A program made the translations under genes and the position numbers. The notes under the pieces are model-generated. The model saw only the letters and a list, made by a program, of their open reading frames with translations. It searched no databases and was not told the origin of the DNA. Shown in pieces: positions 1 to 7,048 of a stretch of 13,796 nt of DNA (position 1 is its first letter; each line of letters begins with the position of its first letter). This DNA is from Syntrophorhabdus sp. PtaB.Bin184 (lineage in GTDB: Bacteria; Desulfobacterota; Syntrophorhabdia; Syntrophorhabdales; Syntrophorhabdaceae): assembly GCA_002067555.1 (NCBI GenBank), contig MVQQ01000147.1:1-13796 (forward strand), written 5' to 3'.

Positions 1-84
1 CCCTTAAAAAAATTTGTCTACATTAATACATTTGGTGTGCTAAGTCAAGCAAAACTTTGAGATTTACGCCCATTTGAAGGCCTT
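1..84. other. AT-rich non-coding left edge
   Basis: This AT-rich stretch follows the stop codon of the minus-strand glycosyltransferase gene and holds no supported gene. I see no clear hairpin terminator. On the minus strand there is a TTGACT at 43-48 and a TAATGT at 20-25 with 17 bp between them. That could be a weak leftward promoter for a gene beyond the window, but the -10 match is poor (3 of 6). Confidence 0.4.
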
Positions 85-1785
85 TCAGGGCCCTTTCGGA
101 GCGACGAGGAGAACAAGGTCGTTGCGCCTCTTCTTCCCGCCCCCAGGCGATTCACTGAGCACCCTTTCAAAGGCCCGCGGTCCGCATTCCTTTTCGATTC
201 CCCATATAAAGGCCTCTTCCGTGACGAGATGCCTGCCGGAGCCTCCCGCGAAGGAACACACCTCCCTGAGGTCGCTCAAGGCTCTTAAGGGAGACTTCCT
301 GTCGAGATAGAAAAGGAACGAGGAATTGCCCACACCGTACATCGCCACGCTCTCCCGCGATACCTCCTCTATCCTTGACGCGACCTGATGGGCGAAGGGC
401 TTGAGGCCGCGGCCTCTCTCGCCTATCAAGGTTCCGGCCGTAAAGGTCCACAGAAGGATCCCGAAAAAGAGGAGGACAAGAAGGGTCGAACCCGGCACGA
501 ACATCCTCCTCACGATGAAGAAGAGCGCCGCCACCCCGGCTGCGACGATCACCGGTCCCGCTATAACCTCCGAAAAATGACGGTACGCCTCGAAACCGAA
601 GTACCCGGCGACAAGCGCCACTCCCGCGATGACGGGGATGAAGGCCGTGACGACAAGGGCTGTCTTCATGGCCGGGGATCCATTCTCCCTCTCGCGTTCC
701 AGAAACCCTGCGAGAGACCTCCCGATGATGAGCGCGAAGGCGGGGATAAGGGGTAGTATGTAATAGCTTCTCCTGGAACCGGAAAGGGTGAAAAAGAGGA
801 ATATGGCGATCGTTACGGTCGCAAGCCACCGTCGCTCAGGCCCGCCTCCCCACCTCTTCATGTGGATCAGGGCTCCGATACCAAGGAACGTCCAGGGGAT
901 AAGGAACACGGGGATGTGCTTGAAATAGATGTAAAAGGGCTCCACGTGATCGAAGGGCTCCAGGAACCGCACCACGTTCTCGCGCCACATGAGCTCGACG
1001 GCCTCCCGGGACCCGGTCATGATCACCGGCAGGAAAAGAAGCAGGGCAAAGAGGGCAAGGCCGCAGACCGCCGCCAGGATGCCTTTCTGAGAGAGTATCC
1101 AGTCAAAATGCTCCGTCACCTTCCTTCGGGTCCTGCCGAACCCGTCCTGCCTGATGTCCCAGACCATCTCCACGCAGTTTACCGCTATCACCGCCGCAAC
1201 GGCGACGGCAGGCGCGAGCGGGCCCTTGCAGAAGGAGGAGACAGCCGCTATCAGGTAAAAGAAGAGATACCGGTGGAACGGGCGCCCGGGACCTCTGCCC
1301 TGCAGGACCCAGAGCATCGACCATATGGCCAGAACGTTCAGGATCTCCGCCGACGCCGTTCTCGACCAGAAGCCGAACATGGCTGTCGTCAGGAGAACAA
1401 GGCCGGCATATAATCCCGGGGTGAGGCCAAAAAGGCCCCTGCCGATGGCGAAGACGATGGCCACCGTGCCCATTCCGGCAAGCACATTGGGGATCCGGGC
1501 GGACATCTCCGTCACTCCCGAAAAAAGGGAGAAGGGAACGATGGCCCAGTAACTGAGCAGCGGTTTGTCGAAGTAGACCACACCGTTGATGGTGGGGAGA
1601 AAGTAGTTGCCGCTCAGCATCATCTCCCGGGCGATAACCGCCCACCGGCCTTCGGAACCCCACAGTGAGCGCCACGAAAGACCGGAAAAGAAAAGAACGC
1701 CGGCGGCGGCGACAAGGACGGCCAGCGCCGCGTAATCGGCAAAGGTCCATCTCTGACCGGGTGAGGGGTTCACGACGGGTCCCAT
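85..1785 (-). CDS. ArnT-like (GT83/PMT superfamily) membrane glycosyltransferase
   Basis: 566 aa polytopic membrane protein of the GT-C fold. The family moves a sugar from a polyprenyl-phosphate donor onto lipid A or another acceptor on the periplasmic face of the inner membrane. Visible signs: a first TM at about 17-36; a first periplasmic loop with SEGRWAVIAREM (44-55) and YFDKPLLSYW (71-80), matching the family's DE-R-A-IAREM and YFEKPP-YW signatures; KGPLAP (188-193); ENVVRFLEPFDHVEPFY (269-285); and the SGSRRSYYILPLIPAF segment (335-350) typical of ArnT relatives. About ten further hydrophobic helices follow, then a soluble tail from roughly residue 465. The usual Asp before the loop Glu is Ser44 here. 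The ATG lies 4 bp after the stop of the upstream methyltransferase-like gene, with no clear Shine-Dalgarno, so translation is probably coupled. Donor and acceptor cannot be read from sequence, so arnT itself is not assigned. Confidence 0.85.
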   Translation of the reverse strand: MGPVVNPSPGQRWTFADYAALAVLVAAAGVLFFSGLSWRSLWGSEGRWAVIAREMMLSGNYFLPTINGVVYFDKPLLSYWAIVPFSLFSGVTEMSARIPNVLAGMGTVAIVFAIGRGLFGLTPGLYAGLVLLTTAMFGFWSRTASAEILNVLAIWSMLWVLQGRGPGRPFHRYLFFYLIAAVSSFCKGPLAPAVAVAAVIAVNCVEMVWDIRQDGFGRTRRKVTEHFDWILSQKGILAAVCGLALFALLLFLPVIMTGSREAVELMWRENVVRFLEPFDHVEPFYIYFKHIPVFLIPWTFLGIGALIHMKRWGGGPERRWLATVTIAIFLFFTLSGSRRSYYILPLIPAFALIIGRSLAGFLERERENGSPAMKTALVVTAFIPVIAGVALVAGYFGFEAYRHFSEVIAGPVIVAAGVAALFFIVRRMFVPGSTLLVLLFFGILLWTFTAGTLIGERGRGLKPFAHQVASRIEEVSRESVAMYGVGNSSFLFYLDRKSPLRALSDLREVCSFAGGSGRHLVTEEAFIWGIEKECGPRAFERVLSESPGGGKKRRNDLVLLVAPKGP

Positions 1786-1789
1786 GAGG

Positions 1790-2557
1790 CTACTGTGCTT
1801 TGAGGGCCGGTTCTTCCTTCTTGCACTGAACGAGAAGGCTGGCGACGAAGAGAACTATGGTCGAGAGCAGGAGCGCAAAGCCATGCGGGTTGTCACTGAT
1901 GACGGCGGGATCGAAAGACCAGAGTCTCTGCAGGTCCGCCGCCTTCAGGGTGTGGATGAATATAATGAGGAAACCCGTCGCCCAGAAGCGCATGAAACGG
2001 GATATCTCATTCCGGGTGATCCTCTGCATCGAAAACCCCTTTCCCACTCCCTTCAAGCTGCGGACGGAGTAAGCATCGGGAAATATCTGGGGAACATCGA
2101 GACTGTACCGCAGGTAGTCGCTGTCGTGGAGCCGCGCCAGCGTGGCCTCCTCCTTCCTGATCGTCGGGCCGTAGGACCAGTAGAACAGGAAGGGGTATAT
2201 CAGGAGAAGGTAAACGTTCCCGCTCACGAGGCAGAAGCTTGAATCTATGAGATAGTTCGCCATGTAGTAAGGATGGCGAACCACGCTGTATGTTCCCTCC
2301 CGGCACAGGATCACGTTGCGAATGAGGACCCCTTTTGTCATGTAGTGGAAGAAACAGCCGAAGGTAAGGAGTACGCCCGCCACTGAGAGCCTTATCCAGT
2401 CGAGGTTGTAAAGCACGGCGGAGATGAGGCAGACCACGATGATGATGTCACGGAGGTTGCTGCGGTTGAGGAACGGCCGCCTGCCCCCAGGGCGTCCCTC
2501 GCCTTCCCGGTTCAGATCCCGGTGTGTTTTCTTTTCGGCAGGTTCCTCGTTCGCCAC
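1790..2557 (-). CDS. ICMT/PEMT-like integral membrane methyltransferase family protein
   Basis: 255 aa, GTG start, first gene of a minus-strand pair. A basic, Pro/Gly-rich N-terminal tail (1-35) leads into hydrophobic helices at about 37-57, 58-72, 102-128, 189-206 and 226-243. The family signature is clear: GTYSVVRHPYYMANYL (88-103) contains the RHPxYxxN motif, and Glu136-Glu137 plus DYLRYSLDVPQIFP (147-160) form the second half of the cofactor site. Isoprenylcysteine carboxyl methyltransferases and phospholipid N-methyltransferases share this arrangement and use S-adenosylmethionine at the membrane. Bacterial members often have unknown substrates, so methylation of a lipid is inference. About 95 residues follow the motif block, including two extra hydrophobic helices, more than in minimal members. 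An AGGA sits 9 nt before the GTG. Co-transcription with the ArnT-like gene points to an envelope lipid or polyprenol role. Confidence 0.7.
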   Translation of the reverse strand: MANEEPAEKKTHRDLNREGEGRPGGRRPFLNRSNLRDIIIVVCLISAVLYNLDWIRLSVAGVLLTFGCFFHYMTKGVLIRNVILCREGTYSVVRHPYYMANYLIDSSFCLVSGNVYLLLIYPFLFYWSYGPTIRKEEATLARLHDSDYLRYSLDVPQIFPDAYSVRSLKGVGKGFSMQRITRNEISRFMRFWATGFLIIFIHTLKAADLQRLWSFDPAVISDNPHGFALLLSTIVLFVASLLVQCKKEEPALKAQ

Positions 2558-2573
2558 AAGTATTGGTCCTGTA

Positions 2574-2602
2574 TTGCTTTTTCTCTTTTCCGGTGGTATC
2601 TT
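2574..2602 (+). promoter_or_regulatory. Candidate serA promoter
   Basis: TTGCTT (2574-2579), a 17-bp spacer and an extended -10 TGGTATCTT (2594-2602) face serA. The start would be near 2609, with a leader of about 60 nt. The start points proposed for the two divergent promoters nearly coincide, so they may compete. The boxes are weak (3 of 6 and 4 of 6), so this is tentative. Confidence 0.35.
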
Positions 2603-2614
2603 TTACTGTTGTTA

Positions 2615-2643
2615 CCTATATCACGAGCACAGAAATATTACAA
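2615..2643 (-). promoter_or_regulatory. Promoter of the methyltransferase-glycosyltransferase operon
   Basis: On the minus strand a -35 box TTGTAA (plus positions 2638-2643) is followed by a 17-bp spacer and TATAGG (2615-2620). TG stands one base before the -10, giving an extended -10 (TGATATAGG). Transcription would start near 2608, leaving about 50 nt of leader before the GTG at 2557. Each box matches the sigma-70 consensus at 4 of 6 positions. Confidence 0.5.
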
Positions 2644-2668
2644 GAAATAATAACTTAGGCGGATTCCA

Positions 2669-4291
2669 ATGAAAAAATTCAAGATCCTCGTCACAGATCA
2701 TCTCGCCGAAGAAGGTCTGAAGATACTCGCGGCGGACAAGACGGTCGAAGTCGAAGTCAAGGCAGGCATAAAGGTCGAAGAACTGAAGACCATCATCGGC
2801 AATTACGATGCCATCATCACCCGCAGCGGCACGACGGTCAAGGAGAGTCTCATCGAGAACCCGGGCAGGCTCAAGATAATCGGGCGCGCCGGTGTCGGCG
2901 TGGATAATATCGACATAGAAGCGGCAAGCAAGAAGGGCCTTATCGTTCTCAACGCCCCCACGGGCAATACCCTCGCGGCCACGGAGCTTACCATGGGCAT
3001 CATGCTCGCCGCCGCCCGCAAGATACCCCTTGCCAACGAATCTCTGAAACAGGGCAAGTGGGACCGGAAGAAGTTCATGGGTGTGGAGCTCCACAACAAG
3101 ACCCTGGGCATCATCGGCCTCGGCCGCATCGGGAGCAATGTCGCCATCCGCGCGAAAAGCTTCGGTATGAAGGTCATCGCCTACGACCCGTACATCAAAA
3201 AGAGCAAAGCCGAGTCCCTCGGCGTCGCCCTGTACGATGATCTTGACGACCTCCTCAAGGTTTCCGATGTCATCACTTTCCATACACCGCTCACCGGTAC
3301 GACGAGAAACATGATAACCGCCGAGAAGCTGGCCATCATGAAGGACAATGTCATCCTCGTCAATTGCGCCCGGGGCGGGATAGTGAACGAGAACGATCTC
3401 TATGAGGCCCTTGTCTCGGGCAAGATATTCGCCGCCGGCGTGGACGTCTGGGTGGAGGAACCTCCGAAGAACAACAAGCTCCTCACCCTGGAGAATGTCT
3501 TCGCGACTCCGCACATTGGCGCCAACACCGCCGAGGGACAGAAGGCGGTCTCGGCCATCGTCGCCGAGCAGGTCCTGAACGCGCTCCATGGAAGGCCCTA
3601 CCAGCATGGCGTCAATATACCTTTCATGAAGTCACTGCTTCCCGACCACCTTCAGCTGTACTTCAACCTCTCCGAGAAGATGGGCAAGCTTGCGGCGCAG
3701 ATCAGCAAGGGCCGGCCCGAGAAGATATCGGTCATCATGGTGGGAAAGAACTTCGAGGAAGACCTCTGCGAGCGCAAGTTCGACGTCCCTTTCAGTTACC
3801 AGCCATTCACCATAGCGGGGATCAACGGTTTTCTGGATATCGCCCTCCAGGGCTCCGTCACCTATATCAACGCGCCCTACCTTGCCAAGGACCGCAATAT
3901 CATCGTTGAGGAATCGAAGACGGAGCAGTTCGACAAGTTCAACGATCTCATCATCTTCAGCCTCAAGACCGACGTGGAGGAAACCACCATAGCAGGGACC
4001 GTCTTCCCCGACAAGATGGGCAGGATCGTCCTTCTCGACCGCTTCCGTCTCGACGTCATTCCCGAGGGAACATTCCTTGCATTCAAGATCATGGACCGCC
4101 CGGGTGTCATCGGCAAGGTCGGCACCATCCTGGGCGACCACGGCATCAACATAGCGAGCTTCACCGTCTCCCGCATGGTCCAGGGTGAGGAGGTCGCCTT
4201 TGTTTCCGTGGACTGCCCCATCGGTAAAGACGTCCTCAAGCACATAAGGACCATAGACGGCATGATAGAGGCGAAAGAGATAAGCCTTTAA
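2669..4291 (+). CDS. serA: D-3-phosphoglycerate dehydrogenase, long form with ACT domain
   Basis: 540 aa cytosolic NAD-dependent enzyme that oxidises 3-phosphoglycerate to 3-phosphohydroxypyruvate, the first step of serine synthesis. Domain order: substrate-binding part 1-100 and 290-318; Rossmann domain about 101-289 with GLGRIG (150-155); an intervening ASB-type domain about 325-460; and a C-terminal ACT domain about 468-540 starting at FLAFKIMDRPGVIGKVG. Catalytic residues seen are Arg235 (NCARGG), Glu264 (VEEPP) and His282 (TPHIGA). The length fits the long SerA type (around 530 aa, as in Mycobacterium and Bacillus) rather than the 410-aa E. coli form. ACT domains of this family commonly bind serine as feedback inhibitor, which is inference here. 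AGGCGG lies 9 nt before the ATG. No serB or serC is in the window. The gene ends 4 bp before a 9-bp repeat array. Confidence 0.96.
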   Translation: MKKFKILVTDHLAEEGLKILAADKTVEVEVKAGIKVEELKTIIGNYDAIITRSGTTVKESLIENPGRLKIIGRAGVGVDNIDIEAASKKGLIVLNAPTGNTLAATELTMGIMLAAARKIPLANESLKQGKWDRKKFMGVELHNKTLGIIGLGRIGSNVAIRAKSFGMKVIAYDPYIKKSKAESLGVALYDDLDDLLKVSDVITFHTPLTGTTRNMITAEKLAIMKDNVILVNCARGGIVNENDLYEALVSGKIFAAGVDVWVEEPPKNNKLLTLENVFATPHIGANTAEGQKAVSAIVAEQVLNALHGRPYQHGVNIPFMKSLLPDHLQLYFNLSEKMGKLAAQISKGRPEKISVIMVGKNFEEDLCERKFDVPFSYQPFTIAGINGFLDIALQGSVTYINAPYLAKDRNIIVEESKTEQFDKFNDLIIFSLKTDVEETTIAGTVFPDKMGRIVLLDRFRLDVIPEGTFLAFKIMDRPGVIGKVGTILGDHGINIASFTVSRMVQGEEVAFVSVDCPIGKDVLKHIRTIDGMIEAKEISL

Positions 4292-4295
4292 AAGA

Positions 4296-4334
4296 CCGTT
4301 AGAACCGTTTGAGCCGTTGGAACCGTTAGAACGG
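4296..4334 (+). repeat. 9-bp repeat array, left arm (4 units)
   Basis: Four tandem 9-mers of the form CCGTTRGAA run along the plus strand: CCGTTAGAA (4296), CCGTTTGAG (4305), CCGTTGGAA (4314) and CCGTTAGAA (4323), ending in CGG. The same unit order A-B-C-A occurs inverted at 4463-4498, so the two can pair over about 36 bp with mismatches in the second unit. The array starts 4 bp after the serA stop, and the RNA hairpin could end or stabilise the serA transcript. It lacks a typical U-tract. Confidence 0.85.
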
Positions 4335-4426
4335 AGAAGAACAAGAATATCCTCGCTATGACGGGCGGAAGAGTCTCATCGCAGGAATGGGAAATGGTCC
4401 TTCTGCGGTCCCGGTTATTCTACACG

Positions 4427-4498
4427 CTCCAACGGTTCCAACGGTTCTAACGGTTTAATCGGTTCTAACGGTTCCAACGGTTTAGTCGGTTCTAACCG
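4427..4498 (-). repeat. 9-bp repeat array, right arm (8 units, inverted)
   Basis: Eight tandem 9-mers run on the minus strand. From 4498 downward they read CGGTTAGAA, CCGACTAAA, CCGTTGGAA, CCGTTAGAA, CCGATTAAA, CCGTTAGAA, CCGTTGGAA and CCGTTGGAG. The first four repeat the unit order of the left arm. The array runs into the 3' end of the kinase gene: the last four codons and the TAA (4482-4484) lie inside units 7 and 8. The 92 bp between the arms (4335-4426) hold no supported gene. Confidence 0.85.
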
Positions 4499-6836
4499 CC
4501 TTTTCTTTATCCAGTATCTCCCGTATCCTCCTGGCAAGGGCTGTCATTGTGAAGGGTTTTCGGATGATGCTTATGCCCTGGTTCCGGATGGTGCTTATGT
4601 TCGCGGCATCGAGGCTGTAGCCCGTCATAAAAAGAACGTCGATGTCGGGCCTCACCTTCTTTATCTCGTGGTACACGTCGAGCCCGTTCATGCCGGGCAT
4701 GGCTATGTCCAGGAGGGCCATGTCTATCTCTCCGGGTTTCTCGCGAAACAGGGCAAGGGCATCATCGCCGTTCCTGGCGGTGACGACCCTGTATCCCAGT
4801 GTTTGTAAGAAGTCGGCGGCGATCTTTCTCAGGGCATCCTCGTCCTCACCGATGAGGACCATCTCGGTGCCCCCGGCGATACCCTGTTCCATCAACCTCT
4901 GTACCTTCGTCTTTTCCTCCGAGACAGGCAGATAGACCTTGAAGGTCGTGCCCCTGCCTTCCTCGCTGTCACAGATGACGAAGCCGCCGTGCTGTTTGAC
5001 GATGCCCAGAACGACGCTCAGACCGAGCCCTTTCTTCTCGCCCGACGCGTCCGTCGTGTAGAAGGGTTCGAATATCTTTTCCCTGAGGCTCGCATCCATG
5101 CCGCGCCCGGTATCGGAAACGGATATCACAACATAGGAGCCGGGCACTATCTTCCCGTCGAGAGCGGTCGTCACGTCCGTCATGTCCTCCGTGTAGACCC
5201 TAATCGTCAGCGTCCCGGTGCCATCCATGGCCTCCCGAGCGTTCACCACCAGATTGAGGAAGGCCTGGGCTATCCTTGCCACATCGATCTTTGCGGATAT
5301 GGGCGTCGAGGGCACCGACAGGACAATGGTGATCCCGTCACCGATGATCCTTCGCACCATCTTCTCGAAATCCCTCACCACGGACCCGACATCAACCGTC
5401 TTCATGTCCATGGGATGGCGGCTCCCCGATGCCAGGAGGGCGTCGACCATGTCCGCCGCCCTGAAAACCTCTTCCTCGATGGCCGAAAGGTATGAGCCCA
5501 TTTCGTCCGTGCAGTCCGGGGATATCTTCGCGAGCTGGGCGTTGCCCACGATTATATTGAGGATATTGTTGAAGTGGTGTGCCATGTCTCCGATGAGTTC
5601 CCGGACCGCATCGATCTTTTGAAACGCCCTGACCTGCTGTTCGAGTTGCCTTATGCCCGTCAGGTCCCGGATGATACCGTGAAATATGACGACGTTTCCC
5701 ACATCGTCATAGACGGCATTCACCGTGATGGAAACAACAATCACAGTGCCGTCCCTGCGCTTCAAGGCAAGGTCGTGCATACTCGCGCTGCCGTACTTTT
5801 CGATGGCAGCCCTGAAGCTGGCCCTGTCCTCGGGATTACAGTAGAGGTCCTGCGCTATGTCGAGATCAAGAATCTCCTCCTTTGTCCTGAAGCCAAAGAG
5901 ATCGAGACCGGCCCTGTTGATGTCGACGATCCTTCCCTCCGGCGTCGACACGAAGACAGCATCCTTCGTCTCTTCGAAGAGGCGGCGGAACTTCTCTTCC
6001 GATCTCCGCAGGCGTTCCAGCGCGTTCTTCTTCTCCGTCACATCCCTGAACAGCGCGATCATGTGCCACTTGTCGCCCACCTTTTCGGACAGGAGACACA
6101 GTTCGATGTTCGTCTCGACACCCTCCGCTCCCACGACCGAAAGGTCAAGTACCCTGTCGGAGCCCACCATCTCTTCCGCTATCGTCGATACGGGCATCAC
6201 CTCGGCTATCGCCATCTGCAGCTTCTGTTCGTCGGAGAATTGATAGGGCCTGAGAAATTCACTGATCTCAATATCGGTGACCCGCCGATCCTCACGTCCC
6301 GTGATCTTGAGAGCGGCCGGGTTCGCGTAGAGCACCTTGCCCGCGTCATTGAGGAGCACGAGCGCCTCCTGGCTCGCGTGACTGAAAAGCTTGAACCTCT
6401 CCTCGCTCTCCCGGAGCGCCATCTCCGCTCTTTTGCGATCTCCTGTGTGCCTTACGAGACCAACACACCTTTGTCCCTCCGCCGGAACGCTGTACCGGGC
6501 GAGGGTCACCTCCACATCAACAGGCTCACCGCCCTTTCTCTTAAACGTCGTCTCGTACGTGGAAACACCGTAGCTTTCCACCCCCATGGCCTCGAAGGCT
6601 CCCCTGAACCCCTTTCCCGCATCGACGTCATCGATGGACATCCGGAGAAGACGGCCGGGATCATGGTCCAGCATCATGCCGAGGGATGGGCTTGCATAGA
6701 GAAAAGCGCCCTCTCCATCTGTTATGAAGAAACCCTCCCGAAGAGAGGTTATGAGAACCCGGAACAGGCTGCGGCAGACATCCGGCCAGCCGAAAAGGCG
6801 GTCAAACTCGCTGATGGATCCATCCTTTTCCGTCAC
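4482..6836 (-). CDS. Hybrid sensor histidine kinase: three PAS domains, kinase core, receiver
   Basis: 784 aa, GTG start with AAGGAGG 7-8 nt upstream. No signal peptide or TM helix is visible, so it is probably a cytoplasmic sensor. Domain order: PAS about 23-135; PAS about 143-268; PAS about 279-395; dimerisation/phosphoacceptor helix about 410-470 with MAHHFNNIL (418-426, His420); HATPase_c about 515-638 with N box NLVVNAREAM (528-537), G1 DTGRGMD (575-581), F box EPFYTT (590-595) and G2 GLGLS (603-607); receiver about 657-778 with acidic GEDED (663-667), Asp710 (LLDIAMPGMNG) and Lys760. The layout is that of cytoplasmic PAS hybrid kinases of the AHDFNN class. The residue after His420 is His, where Asp is usual. 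No partner regulator or DNA-binding domain is present in the window, so its output is unknown. The C-terminal residues VRTD are encoded by the repeat array. Confidence 0.93.
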   Translation of the reverse strand: MTEKDGSISEFDRLFGWPDVCRSLFRVLITSLREGFFITDGEGAFLYASPSLGMMLDHDPGRLLRMSIDDVDAGKGFRGAFEAMGVESYGVSTYETTFKRKGGEPVDVEVTLARYSVPAEGQRCVGLVRHTGDRKRAEMALRESEERFKLFSHASQEALVLLNDAGKVLYANPAALKITGREDRRVTDIEISEFLRPYQFSDEQKLQMAIAEVMPVSTIAEEMVGSDRVLDLSVVGAEGVETNIELCLLSEKVGDKWHMIALFRDVTEKKNALERLRRSEEKFRRLFEETKDAVFVSTPEGRIVDINRAGLDLFGFRTKEEILDLDIAQDLYCNPEDRASFRAAIEKYGSASMHDLALKRRDGTVIVVSITVNAVYDDVGNVVIFHGIIRDLTGIRQLEQQVRAFQKIDAVRELIGDMAHHFNNILNIIVGNAQLAKISPDCTDEMGSYLSAIEEEVFRAADMVDALLASGSRHPMDMKTVDVGSVVRDFEKMVRRIIGDGITIVLSVPSTPISAKIDVARIAQAFLNLVVNAREAMDGTGTLTIRVYTEDMTDVTTALDGKIVPGSYVVISVSDTGRGMDASLREKIFEPFYTTDASGEKKGLGLSVVLGIVKQHGGFVICDSEEGRGTTFKVYLPVSEEKTKVQRLMEQGIAGGTEMVLIGEDEDALRKIAADFLQTLGYRVVTARNGDDALALFREKPGEIDMALLDIAMPGMNGLDVYHEIKKVRPDIDVLFMTGYSLDAANISTIRNQGISIIRKPFTMTALARRIREILDKEKAVRTD

Positions 6837-6892
6837 CTGCCACCCTCCTTGCAGCGGACAGCGTAACCGGGCAGCGGGTCCGCCATAAGGCT

Positions 6893-6920
6893 ATTATAGC
6901 ACCTGACTTCGTTTTGTAAA
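6893..6920 (-). promoter_or_regulatory. Strong promoter of the hybrid kinase gene
   Basis: On the minus strand a -35 box TTTACA (plus 6915-6920, 5 of 6) is followed by a 16-bp spacer and a perfect TATAAT (6893-6898). TG stands one base upstream, giving a consensus extended -10. The start would be near 6886, leaving about 50 nt of leader with an AAGGAGG before the GTG at 6836. This is the best sigma-70-like promoter in the window. Confidence 0.75.
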
Positions 6921-6955
6921 CCGGCCTTGCCCATCCCGGGAAGGCACCGGGCCGG
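6921..6955. repeat. Imperfect palindrome between divergent promoters
   Basis: CCGGCC (6921-6926) pairs with GGCCGG (6950-6955). Inside it TGCC (6928-6931) pairs with GGCA (6943-6946), and the loop contains the palindrome CCCGGG. It abuts the -35 box of the kinase promoter and lies upstream of the ftsH promoter. It may be an operator or only GC-rich chance symmetry. Confidence 0.35.
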
Positions 6956-7014
6956 CAAACGGCAATCCCGCTACCACAGGCCCGTCAGCCCCGGCAGGGC
7001 GCGGAGAAACATAT

Positions 7015-7042
7015 TTCAAAGCTTATGGTTTTCTGATATGCT
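7015..7042 (+). promoter_or_regulatory. Candidate ftsH promoter giving a near-leaderless mRNA
   Basis: TTCAAA (7015-7020, 4 of 6), a 16-bp spacer and TATGCT (7037-7042, 4 of 6) with TG at 7034-7035 form an extended -10 promoter. A start 7 nt after the -10 would fall at 7049, the A of the ftsH ATG. No Shine-Dalgarno is visible before that ATG, and an in-frame TGA at 7034-7036 rules out an earlier start. A second promoter farther upstream cannot be excluded. Confidence 0.45.
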
Positions 7043-7048
7043 TTACCT

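Noticed and set aside
20..48. Leftward promoter at the left edge (TTGACT, 17 bp, TAATGT)
   Set aside because: The -10 matches only 3 of 6 and no target gene can be seen in the window, so it is mentioned only in the edge entry.
2621..3607. Long open frame antisense to the first half of serA
   Set aside because: It is an antisense shadow of a clear serA gene. It has no recognisable domain and runs into the divergent promoter region.
4358..4450. A 30-codon frame between the repeat arms, ending in the repeat
   Set aside because: It has an ATG but no Shine-Dalgarno or promoter, no likeness to a known small protein, and its end is only translated repeat units.
4296..4498. CRISPR-like array
   Set aside because: The repeat is 9 bp and tandem without spacers, in two opposite orientations, with no cas gene nearby.
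5574..6866. A 430-codon open frame antisense to the hybrid kinase
   Set aside because: The kinase is well supported by PAS, kinase and receiver motifs. The antisense translation shows none and covers the kinase start and Shine-Dalgarno.
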